64,000 nt of DNA from Pectobacterium punjabense (GCF_012427845.1 NZ_CP038498.1:1302001-1366000); one strand, 5' to 3'. Positions 19,772-30,014 are shown, counted from the stretch's first letter. Notes: generated by a model from the letters alone, not told the origin. Numbers and translations: made by a program.

Positions 19772-21541
19772 GTGAGACTGTTTGCTCAACTAAGTTGGTA
19801 TTTTCGCCGCGAATGGCGTCGCTATCTGGGCGCTGTCGCACTACTCATTGCGATTGCTATTCTGCAATTACTCCCTCCAAAACTGGTTGGCGTGATTGTC
19901 GATGGTGTGACGCAACGCGGCATGTCGATGGCCGAAATGATGCAGTGGATTGGCGTGATGCTACTGACCGCCGTCATGGTCTATCTGCTGCGCTATGTGT
20001 GGCGTGTATTCCTGTTTGGGGCCTCATACCAGTTGGCGGTCGAGTTACGAGAAGATTTTTACCGCCAGTTAAGCCGCCAGCATCCTGCATTTTATCAACG
20101 CCACCGTACTGGCGATCTCATGGCGCGCGCGACTAACGATGTCGATCGCGTGGTATTTGCTGCCGGCGAAGGCGTGTTGACACTGGTTGATTCGATGGTG
20201 ATGGGCTGTGCTGTGCTGGTGGTCATGTGTACGCAGATTAGTTGGGAGCTCACTTTGCTGGCGCTGCTCCCGATGCCCATCATGGCACTTTTCATCAAAC
20301 GTTATGGCACCCAACTGCATAACCGTTTTAAATCCGCACAGGCGGCATTTTCTTCGCTTAACGATCAGGCGCAGGAAAGTTTGACCAGTATTCGGATGAT
20401 TAAAGCCTTTGGGTTGGAAAACTATCAATCTGCACGTTTCGCGCAGGTTGCCGCGGATGCTGGCGCTAAAAATATGCACGTTGCCCGAGTCGATGCCCGC
20501 TTCGATCCCACGATTTATATTGCCGTCGGGCTGTCGAATTTGCTGGCGATTGGCGGCGGCAGTTGGATGGTGATCAATGGTTCGCTGACATTAGGCTTGT
20601 TGACCAGTTTTGTCATGTATCTGGGATTGATGATATGGCCGATGCTGGCGCTGGCCTGGATGTTTAATATTGTTGAACGCGGTAGTGCGGCATATGGCCG
20701 TATTCGACAGCTACTCGCGGAAGACGCTGTGGTGAAAGACGGTGAGGAGTCATTGCCTGCCGATCGGGGCGTGTTGGCAGTGAATATCTCCGCGTTTCGC
20801 TATCCTGATAATACCCGCGATGCTTTAAAAAATATTCAATTTACCTTGGCTCCGGGCAATATGTTGGGGCTATGCGGGCCGACAGGTTCGGGAAAAAGTA
20901 CGCTGCTAGCCCTGATCTTGCGTAATTTCGATAGCCAATCGGGAGAGATTCGTTATCACGAGCGTCCATTGAATGCCATTCGCTTGGATGAGCTCAGGAG
21001 CCGTTTTGCCGTTGTCGGACAAATGCCTTTTTTGTTCTCGGATTCGGTGGCACAAAATATTGCACTGGGTCGCCCGAATGCCACGCAGCAGGAGATTGAA
21101 CATGCGGCACGGCTTGCGAGTGTGCATGATGATATTTTGCGTTTGCCTCAGGGTTACCTGACAGAAGTTGGCGAACGCGGCGTGATGCTCTCTGGCGGTC
21201 AAAAACAGCGAATCGCGATTGCACGAGCGCTACTACTGGATGCTGAAATTTTGGTGCTGGACGATGCGCTGTCTGCGGTTGATGGGCGAACGGAGCACCA
21301 GATTTTGCAGAATCTCAAAACATGGGGCGAAAAACGGACGCTGATCATCAGTGCACACCGCCTGTCAGCCCTAACCGAGGCGAATGAAATTGTGGTGCTG
21401 CAACAGGGGCAAACCGTGCAGCGTGGCACGCACCGAGCGCTGGCGGCAGAACCTGGCTGGTATCGGGATATGTATCGTTATCAACAGCTGGAGGCGGCGC
21501 TGGATGATGTGCCGCAGTTGGAAGGATCGAAAAATGAATAG
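19772..21541 (+). CDS. mdlA: ABC exporter half-transporter MdlA
   Basis: Fused permease/ATPase half-transporter of the multidrug type, 589 residues, starting with GTG (19772; [15 protein letters not shown]). The N-terminal six-helix domain is followed by an ATP-binding domain with Walker [10 protein letters not shown], signature LSGGQKQR and Walker [15 protein letters not shown]. It probably forms a heterodimer with MdlB, whose start overlaps its last codons. The substrate is unknown despite the name. Confidence 0.94.
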   Translation: MRLFAQLSWYFRREWRRYLGAVALLIAIAILQLLPPKLVGVIVDGVTQRGMSMAEMMQWIGVMLLTAVMVYLLRYVWRVFLFGASYQLAVELREDFYRQLSRQHPAFYQRHRTGDLMARATNDVDRVVFAAGEGVLTLVDSMVMGCAVLVVMCTQISWELTLLALLPMPIMALFIKRYGTQLHNRFKSAQAAFSSLNDQAQESLTSIRMIKAFGLENYQSARFAQVAADAGAKNMHVARVDARFDPTIYIAVGLSNLLAIGGGSWMVINGSLTLGLLTSFVMYLGLMIWPMLALAWMFNIVERGSAAYGRIRQLLAEDAVVKDGEESLPADRGVLAVNISAFRYPDNTRDALKNIQFTLAPGNMLGLCGPTGSGKSTLLALILRNFDSQSGEIRYHERPLNAIRLDELRSRFAVVGQMPFLFSDSVAQNIALGRPNATQQEIEHAARLASVHDDILRLPQGYLTEVGERGVMLSGGQKQRIAIARALLLDAEILVLDDALSAVDGRTEHQILQNLKTWGEKRTLIISAHRLSALTEANEIVVLQQGQTVQRGTHRALAAEPGWYRDMYRYQQLEAALDDVPQLEGSKNE

Positions 21542-23309
21542 CCCCCAACAGTTTTGGCCAACCCTGAAACGTTTGCTGGCCTATGGTTCCCCCTGGCGAA
21601 AACCGCTGATGTTCGGTGTCCTGATGCTGTGGGTTGCTGCTATCGCTGAAGTTTCTGGTCCTATATTGGTGAGCTATTTCATTGATCATCTGGTGGCTAA
21701 AGGCCAATTCCCGGTGGCGATTGCGGCTGGCTTGGCAATGGCCTATATCCTGCTGCAAATTTTGGCGGCTTCACTGCACTATTTTCAGACGTTATTGTTT
21801 AATCGGGTAGCCGTTGGTGTCGTGCAGCAACTGCGTATTGATGTCATGGATGCTGCATTGCGCCAGCCGCTTAGCACATTTGATACGCAACCTGTCGGGC
21901 AGTTGATTTCACGCGTCACCAATGACACAGAAGTCGTGAAAGATTTGTACGTCATGGTGGTGTCAACAGTATTACGCAGTGCGGCACTGGTTGGTGCGAT
22001 GCTGGTAGCGATGTTCAGTCTGAACTGGCAGATGGCGCTTGTTGCGCTGATGATTTTCCCCGCAGTAGCGGCGGTTATGGCGCTCTACCACCGCTTTAGT
22101 ACGCCGATTGTACGCAAAGTGAGAAGCTATCTGGCGGACATTAATGACGGTTTCAACGAAGTCATTAATGGCATGGGTATCATTCAGCAATTCCGCCAGC
22201 AGGCACGTTTTGGGAAGAAGCTAGGCGTAGCCAGCCATGCGCATTACGAAGCACGTATGAAGGCCTTGCGTCTGGAAGGTTTCCTGCTGCGGCCTCTGCT
22301 CAGCTTATTTGCCGCGATGGTACTGTGTGGGTTGTTGATCCAATTCGGTTTTAGCTCTATGGGGTCGGTTGGTGTTGGGGTCTTGTATGCCTTTATCAAC
22401 TACCTTGGCCGGTTGAATGAACCGCTAATTGAACTGACGACTCAGCAATCGATGTTGCAGCAGGCGGTTGTTGCCGGTGAACGTATCTTTGAGTTGATGG
22501 ATGGCACAAAGCAGCGCTACGGAAATGACGATCGTCCTCTGGTGTCTGGACGCGTTGATATTAACGATGTCTCTTTCTCCTATGGCACAGAAAAACGTGT
22601 GCTACAGAATATTTCTCTGACGATACCCGATCGCGGCTTTGTCGCTTTAGTGGGGCATACCGGTAGTGGAAAAAGTACATTAGCCAGCTTACTCATGGGG
22701 TATTACGCCGCGGGGGAGGGTGAGATTCGGCTTGATGGTCGGCCGCTATCGACGTTATCCCATGGAGTTTTGCGCCAAAATGTGGCAATGGTGCAACAGG
22801 ACCCGGTAGTGCTGGCGGAGTCCATGTTTGTGAATGTAACTCTGGGGCGTGATATCAGTGAAGAGGCCGTTTGGCGGGTGCTGGAAGTGGTGCAGCTCGC
22901 TGAATTGGTTCGTGATCTCCCTGAAGGGTTACATACGCGCATTGGTGAGCAGGGGAATAACCTGTCTACTGGACAAAAACAGCTGTTAGCGATTGCAAGG
23001 GTGCTGGTGCAAACGCCTAAAATCCTGATTCTCGATGAAGCGACGGCGAATATTGATTCGGGTACGGAGCAAGCGGTACAAAAGGCGCTGCGAATTATTA
23101 GGGAACAGACAACCTTAATTATCATTGCACATCGGCTTTCCACCATCGTTGAGGCAGATACGATCATGGTGCTCCATCACGGACAAACCGTCGAACGGGG
23201 AACACATGAGCAACTGCTGCAACAGCAGGGGCGCTATTATCAAATGTATCAGTTGCAACTGGCCGGAGAGGATCTTGCTAGCACCAGTACCGAGCCTTGT
23301 ACCGCATAG
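21534..23309 (+). CDS. mdlB: ABC exporter half-transporter MdlB
   Basis: Partner half-transporter, 591 residues (E. coli 593). The start is the ATG at 21534 ([15 protein letters not shown]), overlapping the mdlA stop by 8 bases; the longer frame inside mdlA is discarded. The NBD shows Walker [10 protein letters not shown], a signature LSTGQKQL (the usual SGG replaced by STG) and Walker [15 protein letters not shown]. The asymmetric signature with MdlA fits a heterodimeric exporter. A stable hairpin follows the gene at 23330-23360. Confidence 0.94.
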   Translation: MNSPQQFWPTLKRLLAYGSPWRKPLMFGVLMLWVAAIAEVSGPILVSYFIDHLVAKGQFPVAIAAGLAMAYILLQILAASLHYFQTLLFNRVAVGVVQQLRIDVMDAALRQPLSTFDTQPVGQLISRVTNDTEVVKDLYVMVVSTVLRSAALVGAMLVAMFSLNWQMALVALMIFPAVAAVMALYHRFSTPIVRKVRSYLADINDGFNEVINGMGIIQQFRQQARFGKKLGVASHAHYEARMKALRLEGFLLRPLLSLFAAMVLCGLLIQFGFSSMGSVGVGVLYAFINYLGRLNEPLIELTTQQSMLQQAVVAGERIFELMDGTKQRYGNDDRPLVSGRVDINDVSFSYGTEKRVLQNISLTIPDRGFVALVGHTGSGKSTLASLLMGYYAAGEGEIRLDGRPLSTLSHGVLRQNVAMVQQDPVVLAESMFVNVTLGRDISEEAVWRVLEVVQLAELVRDLPEGLHTRIGEQGNNLSTGQKQLLAIARVLVQTPKILILDEATANIDSGTEQAVQKALRIIREQTTLIIIAHRLSTIVEADTIMVLHHGQTVERGTHEQLLQQQGRYYQMYQLQLAGEDLASTSTEPCTA

Positions 23310-23329
23310 CACCATTATCTGTCATTCCA

Positions 23330-23360
23330 CGTTCTGCACCGCGTCGAGTGGTGCAGAACG
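23330..23360. repeat. Inverted repeat between mdlB and glnK
   Basis: CGTTCTGCACC and GGTGCAGAACG are perfect 11-base arms around GCGTCGAGT. There is no T-tract, so it is not a standard terminator. The inner TGCACC...GGTGCA resembles NtrC half-sites, but the 9-base spacing differs from the usual 5. It could be a processed 3' end of the mdlB transcript. Confidence 0.6.
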
Positions 23361-23440
23361 ACAGTCAGCTCATGTCTTCGCACCATCAGCAAGCATCATG
23401 ATTCAGCTTTTTGCTCGCTCTGCACTGAAAACACTCTCGA

Positions 23441-23457
23441 TGCACTAATTCGGTGCG
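23441..23457 (+). promoter_or_regulatory. Candidate NtrC binding site upstream of glnK
   Basis: TGCACTAATTCGGTGCG matches TGCACC-N5-GGTGCA at 10 of 12 defined positions. It lies about 110 bp upstream of the sigma-54 promoter, a typical enhancer distance. Confidence 0.6.
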
Positions 23458-23564
23458 TTTTTTGCCCGTATCTTTCCATCTTTCTTTCCTATTGAATTTG
23501 ATTTTTACCCTTTCCCATCTTTAATCACGTTATCTTTCCTGATTTATGCCAGATAAATCATTTA

Positions 23565-23580
23565 TGGCACACCGTTTGCT
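23565..23580 (+). promoter_or_regulatory. Sigma-54 promoter of glnK-amtB
   Basis: TGGCAC at 23565-23570, 5 bases, then TTGCT at 23576-23580: a perfect -24/-12 element. It lies about 90 bp before glnK. This fits nitrogen-limitation induction via NtrC. Confidence 0.9.
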
Positions 23581-23668
23581 TTAATCATTGCGTAGACCGA
23601 CTTCATAGAGCGCGTAATCGAACAAGTGGCGGGCGAAAGCCTGAACGTAATGGCTAGGGGGAAGATAA

Positions 23669-24007
23669 ATGAAACTGGTTACTGTGGTGATAAAACCATT
23701 CAAGCTGGAAGATGTACGTGAAGCGTTATCTTCTGTCGGCATTCAGGGGCTTACTGTCACTGAGGTGAAAGGATTTGGTCGTCAGAAAGGGCATGCGGAG
23801 CTATACCGTGGTGCTGAATACAGCGTTAACTTTTTGCCCAAGGTAAAAATTGATATCGCGATTGCAGACGATCAACTGGACGAAGTCATCGACGTCATCA
23901 GCAAAGCCGCGTATACCGGAAAAATTGGTGATGGCAAGATTTTTGTCGCCGAGCTGCAAAGGGTTATCCGTATTCGTACGGGTGAAACTGACGAAGCCGC
24001 ACTTTAA
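23669..24007 (+). CDS. glnK: Nitrogen regulatory P-II protein GlnK
   Basis: P-II signal protein, 112 residues, trimeric, which binds 2-oxoglutarate and ATP/ADP and plugs the AmtB channel when nitrogen is sufficient. The T-loop has the uridylylation tyrosine Tyr51 in RGAEYSVNFLPK. The GKIGDGKIF B-loop is intact. It sits 33 bp upstream of amtB, the conserved operon, and its promoter has an evident sigma-54 element. Confidence 0.97.
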   Translation: MKLVTVVIKPFKLEDVREALSSVGIQGLTVTEVKGFGRQKGHAELYRGAEYSVNFLPKVKIDIAIADDQLDEVIDVISKAAYTGKIGDGKIFVAELQRVIRIRTGETDEAAL

Positions 24008-24040
24008 CAACACCTAGCGTAGATACGTAAATAGGGATGG

Positions 24041-25333
24041 ATGAAAATGAAAAAACTACTCTCTTCATTAGGTCTCGGTGTGGCGGCATTACTCCCGACC
24101 TGGGCAATGGCTGCAACACCGACGATTGATAAAGCGGATAACGCTTTTATTATGATTTGTACCGCGCTGGTACTCTTTATGACTATACCGGGCATCGCAC
24201 TGTTTTATGGCGGCCTGATCCGTTCAAAGAACGTTCTGTCTATGATGACGCAGGTGAGCGTAACATTCGCAATGGTCTGTATCCTGTGGGTTGTTTATGG
24301 ATATAGTTTGGCCTTCAGCGAAGGTAACGCGTTCTTCGGTGGGTTCAGCACCTTTATGTTGAAAGGCATTGGGATTGAGTCTATCAGTGGCACTTTCTAT
24401 CAGTTTGTACACGTAGCGTATCAGGCTTCCTTCGCCTGCATCACCGTTGCGCTGATTGTCGGGGCAATTGCTGAGCGTATTCGTTTCTCTGCGGTGCTGA
24501 TTTTTGTTGCACTGTGGCTGACATTCTCTTATCTGCCAATGACGCACATGGTGTGGGGCGGTGGTTATCTGGCGGCGGATGGCGCACTGGACTTCGCGGG
24601 CGGTACGGTCGTTCACATCAACGCTGCGGTTGCTGGGTTAGTTGGTGCTTACCTGCTGGGCAAGCGTGCCGGCTTTGGTAAAGAAGCGTTTAAACCGCAT
24701 AACCTGCCGATGGTATTTATCGGTACGGCGATTCTGTATATCGGCTGGTTTGGTTTCAATGCCGGTTCTGCGGGCGCTGCGAACGGTATTGCTGCTCTGG
24801 CTTTCCTGAATACGGTTGTTGCGACTGCTGCTGCCATTCTGGCATGGGTTGGCGGTGAGTGGCTGGTTCGCGGTAAACCTTCTTTGCTAGGTGCGTGCTC
24901 TGGCTGTATCGCGGGTCTGGTGGCCATTACCCCAGCGGCAGGTACGGTAGGTGTGGGTGGCGCATTGATCATCGGTCTGGCTGGTGGTGTTGCCGGTCTG
25001 TGGGGCGTAACAGTACTGAAAAGATGGCTGCGCGTGGATGACCCGTGTGATGTGTTCGGTGTTCACGGCGTGTGCGGTATCGTTGGTTGTATCCTGACAG
25101 GTGTGTTCTCTTCGGCTTCGCTGGGTGGTACTGGCTATGCAGAAGGCGTGACGATGGCGCATCAAGTTTGGGTGCAACTGTTCAGCGTGATTGTTTGTCT
25201 GGTGTGGTCTGGCGTAGTGGCATTCGTTGCTTTCAAAGTGGCGGATATGATTGTCGGCCTGCGTGTACCTGAAGAGCAAGAGCGCGAAGGTCTGGACGTC
25301 AACAGCCATGGCGAGAGCGCTTACAACCAGTAA
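24041..25333 (+). CDS. amtB: Ammonium transporter AmtB
   Basis: Trimeric inner-membrane ammonium channel, 430 residues. It has a cleavable signal (MKMKKLLSSLGLGVAALLPTW to about AMA), then 11 hydrophobic segments. The twin-His pore motifs are HMVWGGGYL and FGVHGVCGIVG. The C-terminal tail EEQEREGLDVNSHGESAYNQ, which contacts GlnK, matches E. coli. It is coupled to glnK and ends at a strong terminator. Confidence 0.97.
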   Translation: MKMKKLLSSLGLGVAALLPTWAMAATPTIDKADNAFIMICTALVLFMTIPGIALFYGGLIRSKNVLSMMTQVSVTFAMVCILWVVYGYSLAFSEGNAFFGGFSTFMLKGIGIESISGTFYQFVHVAYQASFACITVALIVGAIAERIRFSAVLIFVALWLTFSYLPMTHMVWGGGYLAADGALDFAGGTVVHINAAVAGLVGAYLLGKRAGFGKEAFKPHNLPMVFIGTAILYIGWFGFNAGSAGAANGIAALAFLNTVVATAAAILAWVGGEWLVRGKPSLLGACSGCIAGLVAITPAAGTVGVGGALIIGLAGGVAGLWGVTVLKRWLRVDDPCDVFGVHGVCGIVGCILTGVFSSASLGGTGYAEGVTMAHQVWVQLFSVIVCLVWSGVVAFVAFKVADMIVGLRVPEEQEREGLDVNSHGESAYNQ

Positions 25334-25369
25334 TTGTGCTTATAACCAGTAAGTGAGATCGACAGTAAA

Positions 25370-25403
25370 CAGGCGTGGGGGAAACTCCACGCCTGTTTTA
25401 TTT
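25370..25403 (+). terminator. Rho-independent terminator after amtB
   Basis: CAGGCGTGG (25370-25378) pairs with CCACGCCTG (25387-25395), followed by TTTTATTT. Confidence 0.88.
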
Positions 25404-25410
25404 ACGACAT

Positions 25411-25687
25411 TATATAGCCTAAATAATTCGAGTTTCAGGCAGGCGGCAAGAGAAGGACAAATTCGTCTGGAACGAATTTGACCAGCCAGAGGCTGGCCTT
25501 CGGTGAGAGACAGGATGTCTCTCATTTCATCCCGATGAGCTTACTCAGGTAAGTGATTCGGGTGACTGACAAACCTGCCAGAGGCTAGTTTGAACGCTGC
25601 TTGCAGCGGCCCCAACGGGGCGAGCCACACGCCAGTGTGCCGAGTAACGCGGCCAACGCACATGCAACTTGAAGTATGACGGGTATA
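25411..25687 (+). repeat. Long ERIC element (ERIC-B)
   Basis: Plus-oriented ERIC of about 277 bp with TATAGCCTAAATAATTCGAG at the left and CTTGAAGTATGACGGGTATA at the right. It carries two extra modules. A left one (GGACAAATTCGTC..., with GCCAGAGGCTGGC and a GAGAGACA/TGTCTCTC palindrome) is shared with the copy at 28233. A right one (GAACGCTGCTTGCAGCGG, GCCACACGCCAGTGTGC) is shared with the copy at 13193. It occupies nearly all of the amtB-tesB gap. Confidence 0.85.
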
Positions 25688-25693
25688 GTGAAT

Positions 25694-26557
25694 TTAGTGC
25701 TCGCGGCGACGCATGACGCCTTCCTGCATGCTGGATGCAACCAGCACGCCTTCTCGGGTATAGAATTGCCCGCGCACGAAGCCACGAGCGCCGGATGCGG
25801 ACGTGCTTTCTACGGTGTATAGCAGCCAGTCATCCAGCCGGAAATCACGGTGGAACCACATTGAGTGATCGATCGTGGCAACTTGCATACCTGGTTCCAA
25901 AAAGCCGACGCCATGAGGCTGCAAGGCGGTGAGTAAGAAATTGCAGTCAGACGTATAGCCGAGAAGATATTGATGAATACGCTTATCGTCCGGCAGCGTG
26001 CTACTGGCACGACACCAAACGTGCCTGACTGGCTCGTCCACTTCCCCCTTCAGGGGATTGTGGAATTTAACCGGGCGCATCTCAATCGGACTAGCTTGAA
26101 TAAATTTATCGCGAAAGCGTGGCGGCAGAAGGTGCTGCATACTTTGCGCGATTTCTTGTTCGGATTGTAGTGCTTCTGGCGGTGCGACGTCTGGCATCAC
26201 ATTTTGGTGCTCAAACCCTTCCTCATGGCTTTGAAAAGAGGCCGTCATATAAAAAATGGGTCGACCATTTTGGATAGCACTAACGCGTCGGGCGCTAAAA
26301 CTATTGCCATCGCGTAGGTTTTCAACGTCATAAATAATCGGTTTCTGGCTGTCGCCGGGTAGCAAAAAGTAGCTGTGAAAAGAGTGAATGTTGCGCTCGA
26401 TAGGAACGGTCTGCTTGGCGGCTGACATCGCCTGTCCCACGACTTGCCCACCAAAGACCTGGCGCAGCCCCAAATCATCGCTTTGTCCGCGAAATAGCCC
26501 TTCTTCGAGTTTCTCTAAATGCAAGAGGTCGAGAAGGTGTTGTAGTGATTGACTCAT
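25694..26557 (-). CDS. tesB: Acyl-CoA thioesterase II
   Basis: Double hot-dog thioesterase, 287 residues, with broad acyl-CoA chain specificity. The catalytic-Asp motif [16 protein letters not shown] is near residue 210. The first half contains [15 protein letters not shown], typical of TesB. It is divergent from ybaY. Its stop is only a few bases from the right end of ERIC-B, so its 3' untranslated region may run into that element. Confidence 0.95.
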   Translation of the reverse strand: MSQSLQHLLDLLHLEKLEEGLFRGQSDDLGLRQVFGGQVVGQAMSAAKQTVPIERNIHSFHSYFLLPGDSQKPIIYDVENLRDGNSFSARRVSAIQNGRPIFYMTASFQSHEEGFEHQNVMPDVAPPEALQSEQEIAQSMQHLLPPRFRDKFIQASPIEMRPVKFHNPLKGEVDEPVRHVWCRASSTLPDDKRIHQYLLGYTSDCNFLLTALQPHGVGFLEPGMQVATIDHSMWFHRDFRLDDWLLYTVESTSASGARGFVRGQFYTREGVLVASSMQEGVMRRREH

Positions 26558-26769
26558 GGTATCGGCCTCAATGGATGCGGATGGTTAGTTATCTGTTTGT
26601 TCTGTAAGGTTTAAAATATCTATTTGTGGCTTTTTACTATAATGAATGTGTGGTTTTTAGGAAAATATCAGAATTTTGCACCATCACTATTATGTTTATT
26701 GAATCATACTATTTGTAAGTGCCGGTTTACGATACCGGTAGTCTGACAATAATAAAGGAGACTGACCGA

Positions 26770-27354
26770 ATGAAATTATGGCATATCTTAGGCGGTATCA
26801 CGTTATCGATGACTCTGGCCGCATGTGCACAGAGAAGTGATTATGGCGTTTCTCCTCAGACTGGCGCACCTGTTACCTCTGTTTCCTCACAGCGCCCGGC
26901 TGTCGCAATGCCTGCGGTAACGGGTACAGTGAATATTCGTCAGCGTATTGCGTTGCCTCATAACGCGGTTTTGACCGTTACGGTGTCTGATGCATCGCTG
27001 GCGGATGCGCCTTCAAAAGTGATTACTCAGAGTGTGACGCGTACAGAAGGAAAGCAGGCACCTTTCCAATTCGAGTTACCGTATAACCCGGCTGATATTC
27101 AGCCCAACGCGCGTATCTTACTCAGCGCGGCAGTTGCGATCGATAATCGCGTCGTCATGGTGACGGAGAACGTCTTACCCGTTATTAGCAATGGGGTGAA
27201 CCGTGCCGATTTGGTATTGGTGCCTGTTGCTTCAGTCCCGTTACCCGCGAAAAATCAGGGATCGATGATATCCAATCCGGCGAATGAAACCCCTCATATG
27301 CTTCAGGGGCAACCTGCTTCATCCTCTATGGTGCCTGCGCAGCCAATCTGGTAA
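26770..27354 (+). CDS. ybaY: YbaY family lipoprotein
   Basis: Predicted lipoprotein, 194 residues. The start is the ATG at 26770 (MKLWHILGG), after AAAGGAG. Signal with lipobox LAAC (Cys19). The central domain VTGTVNIRQRIALPHNAVLTVTVSDASLADAP is characteristic of the YbaY / type III secretion pilotin-like fold. The tail is rich in Pro, Ser and Gln. Function unknown; in E. coli it is also next to tesB. Confidence 0.9.
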   Translation: MKLWHILGGITLSMTLAACAQRSDYGVSPQTGAPVTSVSSQRPAVAMPAVTGTVNIRQRIALPHNAVLTVTVSDASLADAPSKVITQSVTRTEGKQAPFQFELPYNPADIQPNARILLSAAVAIDNRVVMVTENVLPVISNGVNRADLVLVPVASVPLPAKNQGSMISNPANETPHMLQGQPASSSMVPAQPIW

Positions 27355-27373
27355 TTCATCAGTATACGCGCCG

Positions 27374-27694
27374 TTATGGCGCGTATTGCCAGCGATACTT
27401 AGCAAGATCCACCTTACCCTGGCGATTGAAAATAATGCCTTCCGCTTGTAGCGCTGATTTTTGGCGTAGGTAATCTCCACCGACGAGTGATATTTCGCCT
27501 TTACGGTTGATTACCCTATGCCAGGGGAGTTTACTGTCTTTCGGCAAACGTTTTAACACACCGCCGACTTGCCTCGAAGCTCTGGGCGAGTCGGCAAGTT
27601 GCGCGATATCGCCATAGGTTGCTATTTTTCCATAGGGAATCGCCGCGACAATTTGAAAAACGCGTTGGCGGAAATTATCGTTTTCTTCTGACAT
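27374..27694 (-). CDS. atl: Alkyltransferase-like protein Atl (YbaZ)
   Basis: MGMT-like DNA-repair accessory protein, 106 residues from the ATG at 27694 (MSEENDNFRQRV). It binds O6-alkylguanine and hands the lesion to nucleotide excision repair. The active-site motif is LPWHRVIN, with W in place of the cysteine of true methyltransferases (PCHRV), the hallmark of the Atl group. The start is uncertain: an open frame of 24 more codons lies upstream, but it has no better ribosome site. Confidence 0.88.
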   Translation of the reverse strand: MSEENDNFRQRVFQIVAAIPYGKIATYGDIAQLADSPRASRQVGGVLKRLPKDSKLPWHRVINRKGEISLVGGDYLRQKSALQAEGIIFNRQGKVDLAKYRWQYAP

Positions 27695-27859
27695 CAGCGC
27701 ATATTCCTGGCTGCTCCTGAATCGATTGGATGCCATAGTGGCACAGCAGGGTGGGCAAGAAAACAACGGTTAGTGTGTGTTAGCTTGCAATTGCTTATCT
27801 CATCGCCGATAATGCCCACCGCTTTGTGACGAGCAGTAGCATTGTTATAAAGTTGTCAA

Positions 27860-27973
27860 TGGAGGCCCTGTCGGTTCTCCCGCAACACTAACCTGTGGAC
27901 TCGGTCAGATCCGGAAGGAAGCAGCCGCAGCAGGAGACGTGTGTGCCGGGATGTAGCTGGCAGGGCCTCCACC
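27860..27973 (+). ncRNA. ffs: 4.5S RNA (signal recognition particle RNA)
   Basis: RNA component of the bacterial SRP, about 114 nt. The terminal helix arms GGAGGCCCTG and CAGGGCCTCC pair. The conserved domain IV loop TCCGGAAGGAAGCAGCC and the segment GTGTGCCGGGATGTAGCTGGCA are present as in E. coli. Mature ends are set by comparison and may be off by one or two bases. Confidence 0.95.
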
Positions 27974-28232
27974 ATTTCTGCTCTTGCATGGATGCTTCAT
28001 CGTCGACGAGGTATTCATTCTCTGTCGATAAACTCGACTCGCCGCCATAAACCCACTCTCATACATAATCTTTGTGCCGTCATTCTCGATTCTACAGGCG
28101 TCGTTGCTTGAACTCTGTTTTTTCTGGCGGATTCTCGGATCTCTTTACTTCGCGATTAATCATTGCGCCAATTATTACGACCCCTGTTTTTATCACGGGA
28201 TATACCATTTATGATGATATCAATGCGATTGC

Positions 28233-28453
28233 TATATGCCGTTATACTTCAAGTTACCTGTGCATTGGCGGCGTTCATTCACCCGAACCACTTACCTGAG
28301 TAAACCCATCGGTATGAAATGATAGACGTCTTGTCTCTCACCGAAGGCCAACTGTTGGCTGGTCAAATTCGTGCCCGATGAATTTGTCCTTTCCTTGCCG
28401 CATTATTCAAAATGAGTTCGTTTGGTCCTGAAGTTCGAATTATTTAGGGTATA
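28233..28453 (-). repeat. ERIC element with left-side insertion (ERIC-C)
   Basis: Minus-oriented ERIC of about 221 bp. On the minus strand it begins TATACCCTAAATAATTCGAA and ends CTTGAAGTATAACGGC. It carries the same left module as ERIC-B (CAAATTC...GAATTTGACCAGCC, a GGCC/GGCCTTCGG region and a GAGAGACA palindrome), but not the right module. Confidence 0.82.
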
Positions 28454-28555
28454 AATGATAAACGGTAGGGAAATAAATGGGGTGAAATAGTATTTCATTT
28501 TTTATGTGGAAAATACAATTTGTTACAAGTCTTGTTTAATTAATGTATTAAAAAG

Positions 28556-28588
28556 ATAATAAAAACAAAGGCCGATAATATTATCGGC
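28556..28588 (-). terminator. Rho-independent terminator after hha
   Basis: The palindrome GCCGATAA-TA-TTATCGGC (28571-28588) is followed on the minus strand by CTTTGTTTTTATT. Confidence 0.8.
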
Positions 28589-28631
28589 ACAGTGTATTTA
28601 ATGTCAGTTTTTGTATGCACGCCGTTAGAAA

Positions 28632-28835
28632 TTAACGGACGTATCGCCATACTGCGGTAGGAACTTTGTCGTAGAGTTTGTTCATCGTCAGCTCTGCCAG
28701 ACGATGATCGGCTGCAGAAAAGAACATCTCCAGCTCATCATTGGAGAGTTCATACTTGTTTTTTTCAATAACGCGTTCGAGAGTGTCTATGGTTGTGCAT
28801 TTACGCAAACGCATCAAATAATCGATTTTTTTCAT
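28632..28835 (-). CDS. hha: Haemolysin expression modulator Hha
   Basis: Small nucleoid-associated co-regulator, 67 residues, which binds H-NS and tunes silencing of horizontally acquired and virulence genes. The sequence matches Hha/YmoA along its length ([17 protein letters not shown], then [20 protein letters not shown]). It is 53 bp downstream of tomB. The E. coli TomB-Hha pair acts as a toxin-antitoxin-like unit, with Hha the toxic partner when oxidised or in excess. Confidence 0.95.
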   Translation of the reverse strand: MKKIDYLMRLRKCTTIDTLERVIEKNKYELSNDELEMFFSAADHRLAELTMNKLYDKVPTAVWRYVR

Positions 28836-28888
28836 AATGGCCTATGCAAACAGTACCTGGTGGTTAAAAAATATAAATAAATTATTGC

Positions 28889-29257
28889 TTAAGTTTTAGC
28901 AGGCGTACAGACGTTCTCCCCTGAGAACATTCCGAATAATTTTGCTTTAGACTTCTGCCAGCGTCGTAGTTCAGCATCATTAATACCATAGTTGCTAAAC
29001 AAGACGTAAGTATCATCTAAATACTTTTCTACCTGCTCTGAAAGCTCACTTTCGTTAGGGTATTTTATTTTAAATGTGAGAATAAACGTAGCGATATGCT
29101 CAATAAGCTCATTTAATTGGAGATTGATCGCAGAGGTTGGATCATTGACCCAGCCATGACTGCTATCGCCTAACGTTGCTATGCTTTCATCACACAGATT
29201 CTCACATAAGAATCTGAGTTGGGCAATATCATAATGTTTTGGTGTGTACTCATCCAT
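28889..29257 (-). CDS. tomB: Hha toxicity modulator TomB
   Basis: Acidic protein of 122 residues that counteracts Hha; in E. coli it promotes oxidation of a cysteine in Hha. The start MDEYTPKHYDIAQLRFLC and the core GWVNDPTSAINLQLNELIEHIA match TomB/YbaJ. It is the first gene of the tomB-hha operon. There is a long upstream gap, where its promoter must lie. Confidence 0.94.
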   Translation of the reverse strand: MDEYTPKHYDIAQLRFLCENLCDESIATLGDSSHGWVNDPTSAINLQLNELIEHIATFILTFKIKYPNESELSEQVEKYLDDTYVLFSNYGINDAELRRWQKSKAKLFGMFSGENVCTPAKT

Positions 29258-29853
29258 ATCAATCCCTCCGTTAAGCCGTTATTCAGTGTTACTGCGGTTA
29301 ACACCTGGTAAACAGGTAGACTGATGAAGCCTGCAAGATAAAGACGTTAGCATTGTTTCGTATTGATGTTGTTACAGACAATGCGTTTAGCCATTGTGAT
29401 TCGTTCAACATTGAATGAGACAACGGCGATTTTCGAACCTCTCACATATTACTATGTCGTGAAATAGGGCTGGCGTAAATACCAACCTATCATGACTTAA
29501 CCTTAAGTATAGCTATACCATGTTGGTTACGATTAGGTCATTCTATATATGACTATAGCAAAAGCGTTCGTGAAATTCGCGGATAATAGGTAAGGTTTTC
29601 ACCGCTATTTATTTTGATTAATCCTCAGATTTTTTTGTAACAATGAGCATAGAATAAACTCATCGGCAGCTTATTTAATTGTTTCTATCTGAAAATATGA
29701 GAAAGGGTAGAAGAAATGCGAAGAGATTGTTTGGTAGTACGGTATCGTGATTATTGTTATCTTATTGTTTAATAAGTTTTTTAACGAAAACACATCCCGT
29801 ACAGCCTTACTCACGTCATAGCATAGACTGTATCGGGATGTGGTAGAGAAAGA
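29258..29853. other. rpmJ2-tomB intergenic region
   Basis: About 600 AT-rich bases between minus-strand genes. No frame longer than about 20 codons with a ribosome site was noticed. The half near 29780-29845 holds the rpmJ2 terminator hairpin; the remainder should contain the tomB-hha promoter. No operator was recognised. H-NS binding would be plausible from base composition only. Confidence 0.5.
29785..29842 (-). terminator. Long stem-loop after rpmJ2
   Basis: CACATCCCGTACAG (29791-29804) pairs with CTGTATCGGGATGTG (29828-29842) with one bulged base. On the minus strand the stem is followed by TTTTCGTT. It is the probable terminator of rpmE2-rpmJ2. Confidence 0.65.
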
Positions 29854-29997
29854 TTAACCTTTTTTCTTTTTTCCGCCCTGCACGGCCTTGAAGCGCGGGT
29901 TGGATTTACATATAACGTAAACTCGCCCGCGACGGCGGACCACAATACAATCTTTGTGACGATTTTTTGCTGAACGCAGCGAACTAAGCACCTGCAT
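29854..29997 (-). CDS. rpmJ2: Ribosomal protein L36, zinc-independent paralogue
   Basis: A 47-residue L36 of the YkgO type: [14 protein letters not shown] then [21 protein letters not shown]. It lacks the four-ligand zinc ribbon of standard L36, as expected for the paralogue that replaces it under zinc starvation. It lies 17 bp downstream of rpmE2 and probably shares its Zur-controlled transcript. Confidence 0.92.
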   Translation of the reverse strand: MQVLSSLRSAKNRHKDCIVVRRRGRVYVICKSNPRFKAVQGGKKKKG

Positions 29998-30014
29998 TTA
30001 ATAACCCTCTCTGA

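Larger units (their letters stand above)
27974..28631. other. ffs-hha intergenic region
   Basis: About 660 bp without a credible gene. The first 250 bp hold only short frames; the one at 28072-28299 runs into the ERIC repeat. ERIC-C fills 28233-28453. The last part is AT-rich and ends with the hha terminator. In E. coli ylaC and maa lie in this interval; neither is present here. Confidence 0.6.

Noticed and set aside
22940..23000. Suspected defect in the MdlB ABC signature (LSTGQ instead of LSGGQ).
   Set aside because: I recall this type of degenerate signature as common in heterodimeric exporters, so it is not evidence of damage.
28072..28299. A 75-codon frame downstream of 4.5S RNA.
   Set aside because: Its 3' part is ERIC-C; there is no ribosome site or recognisable domain.
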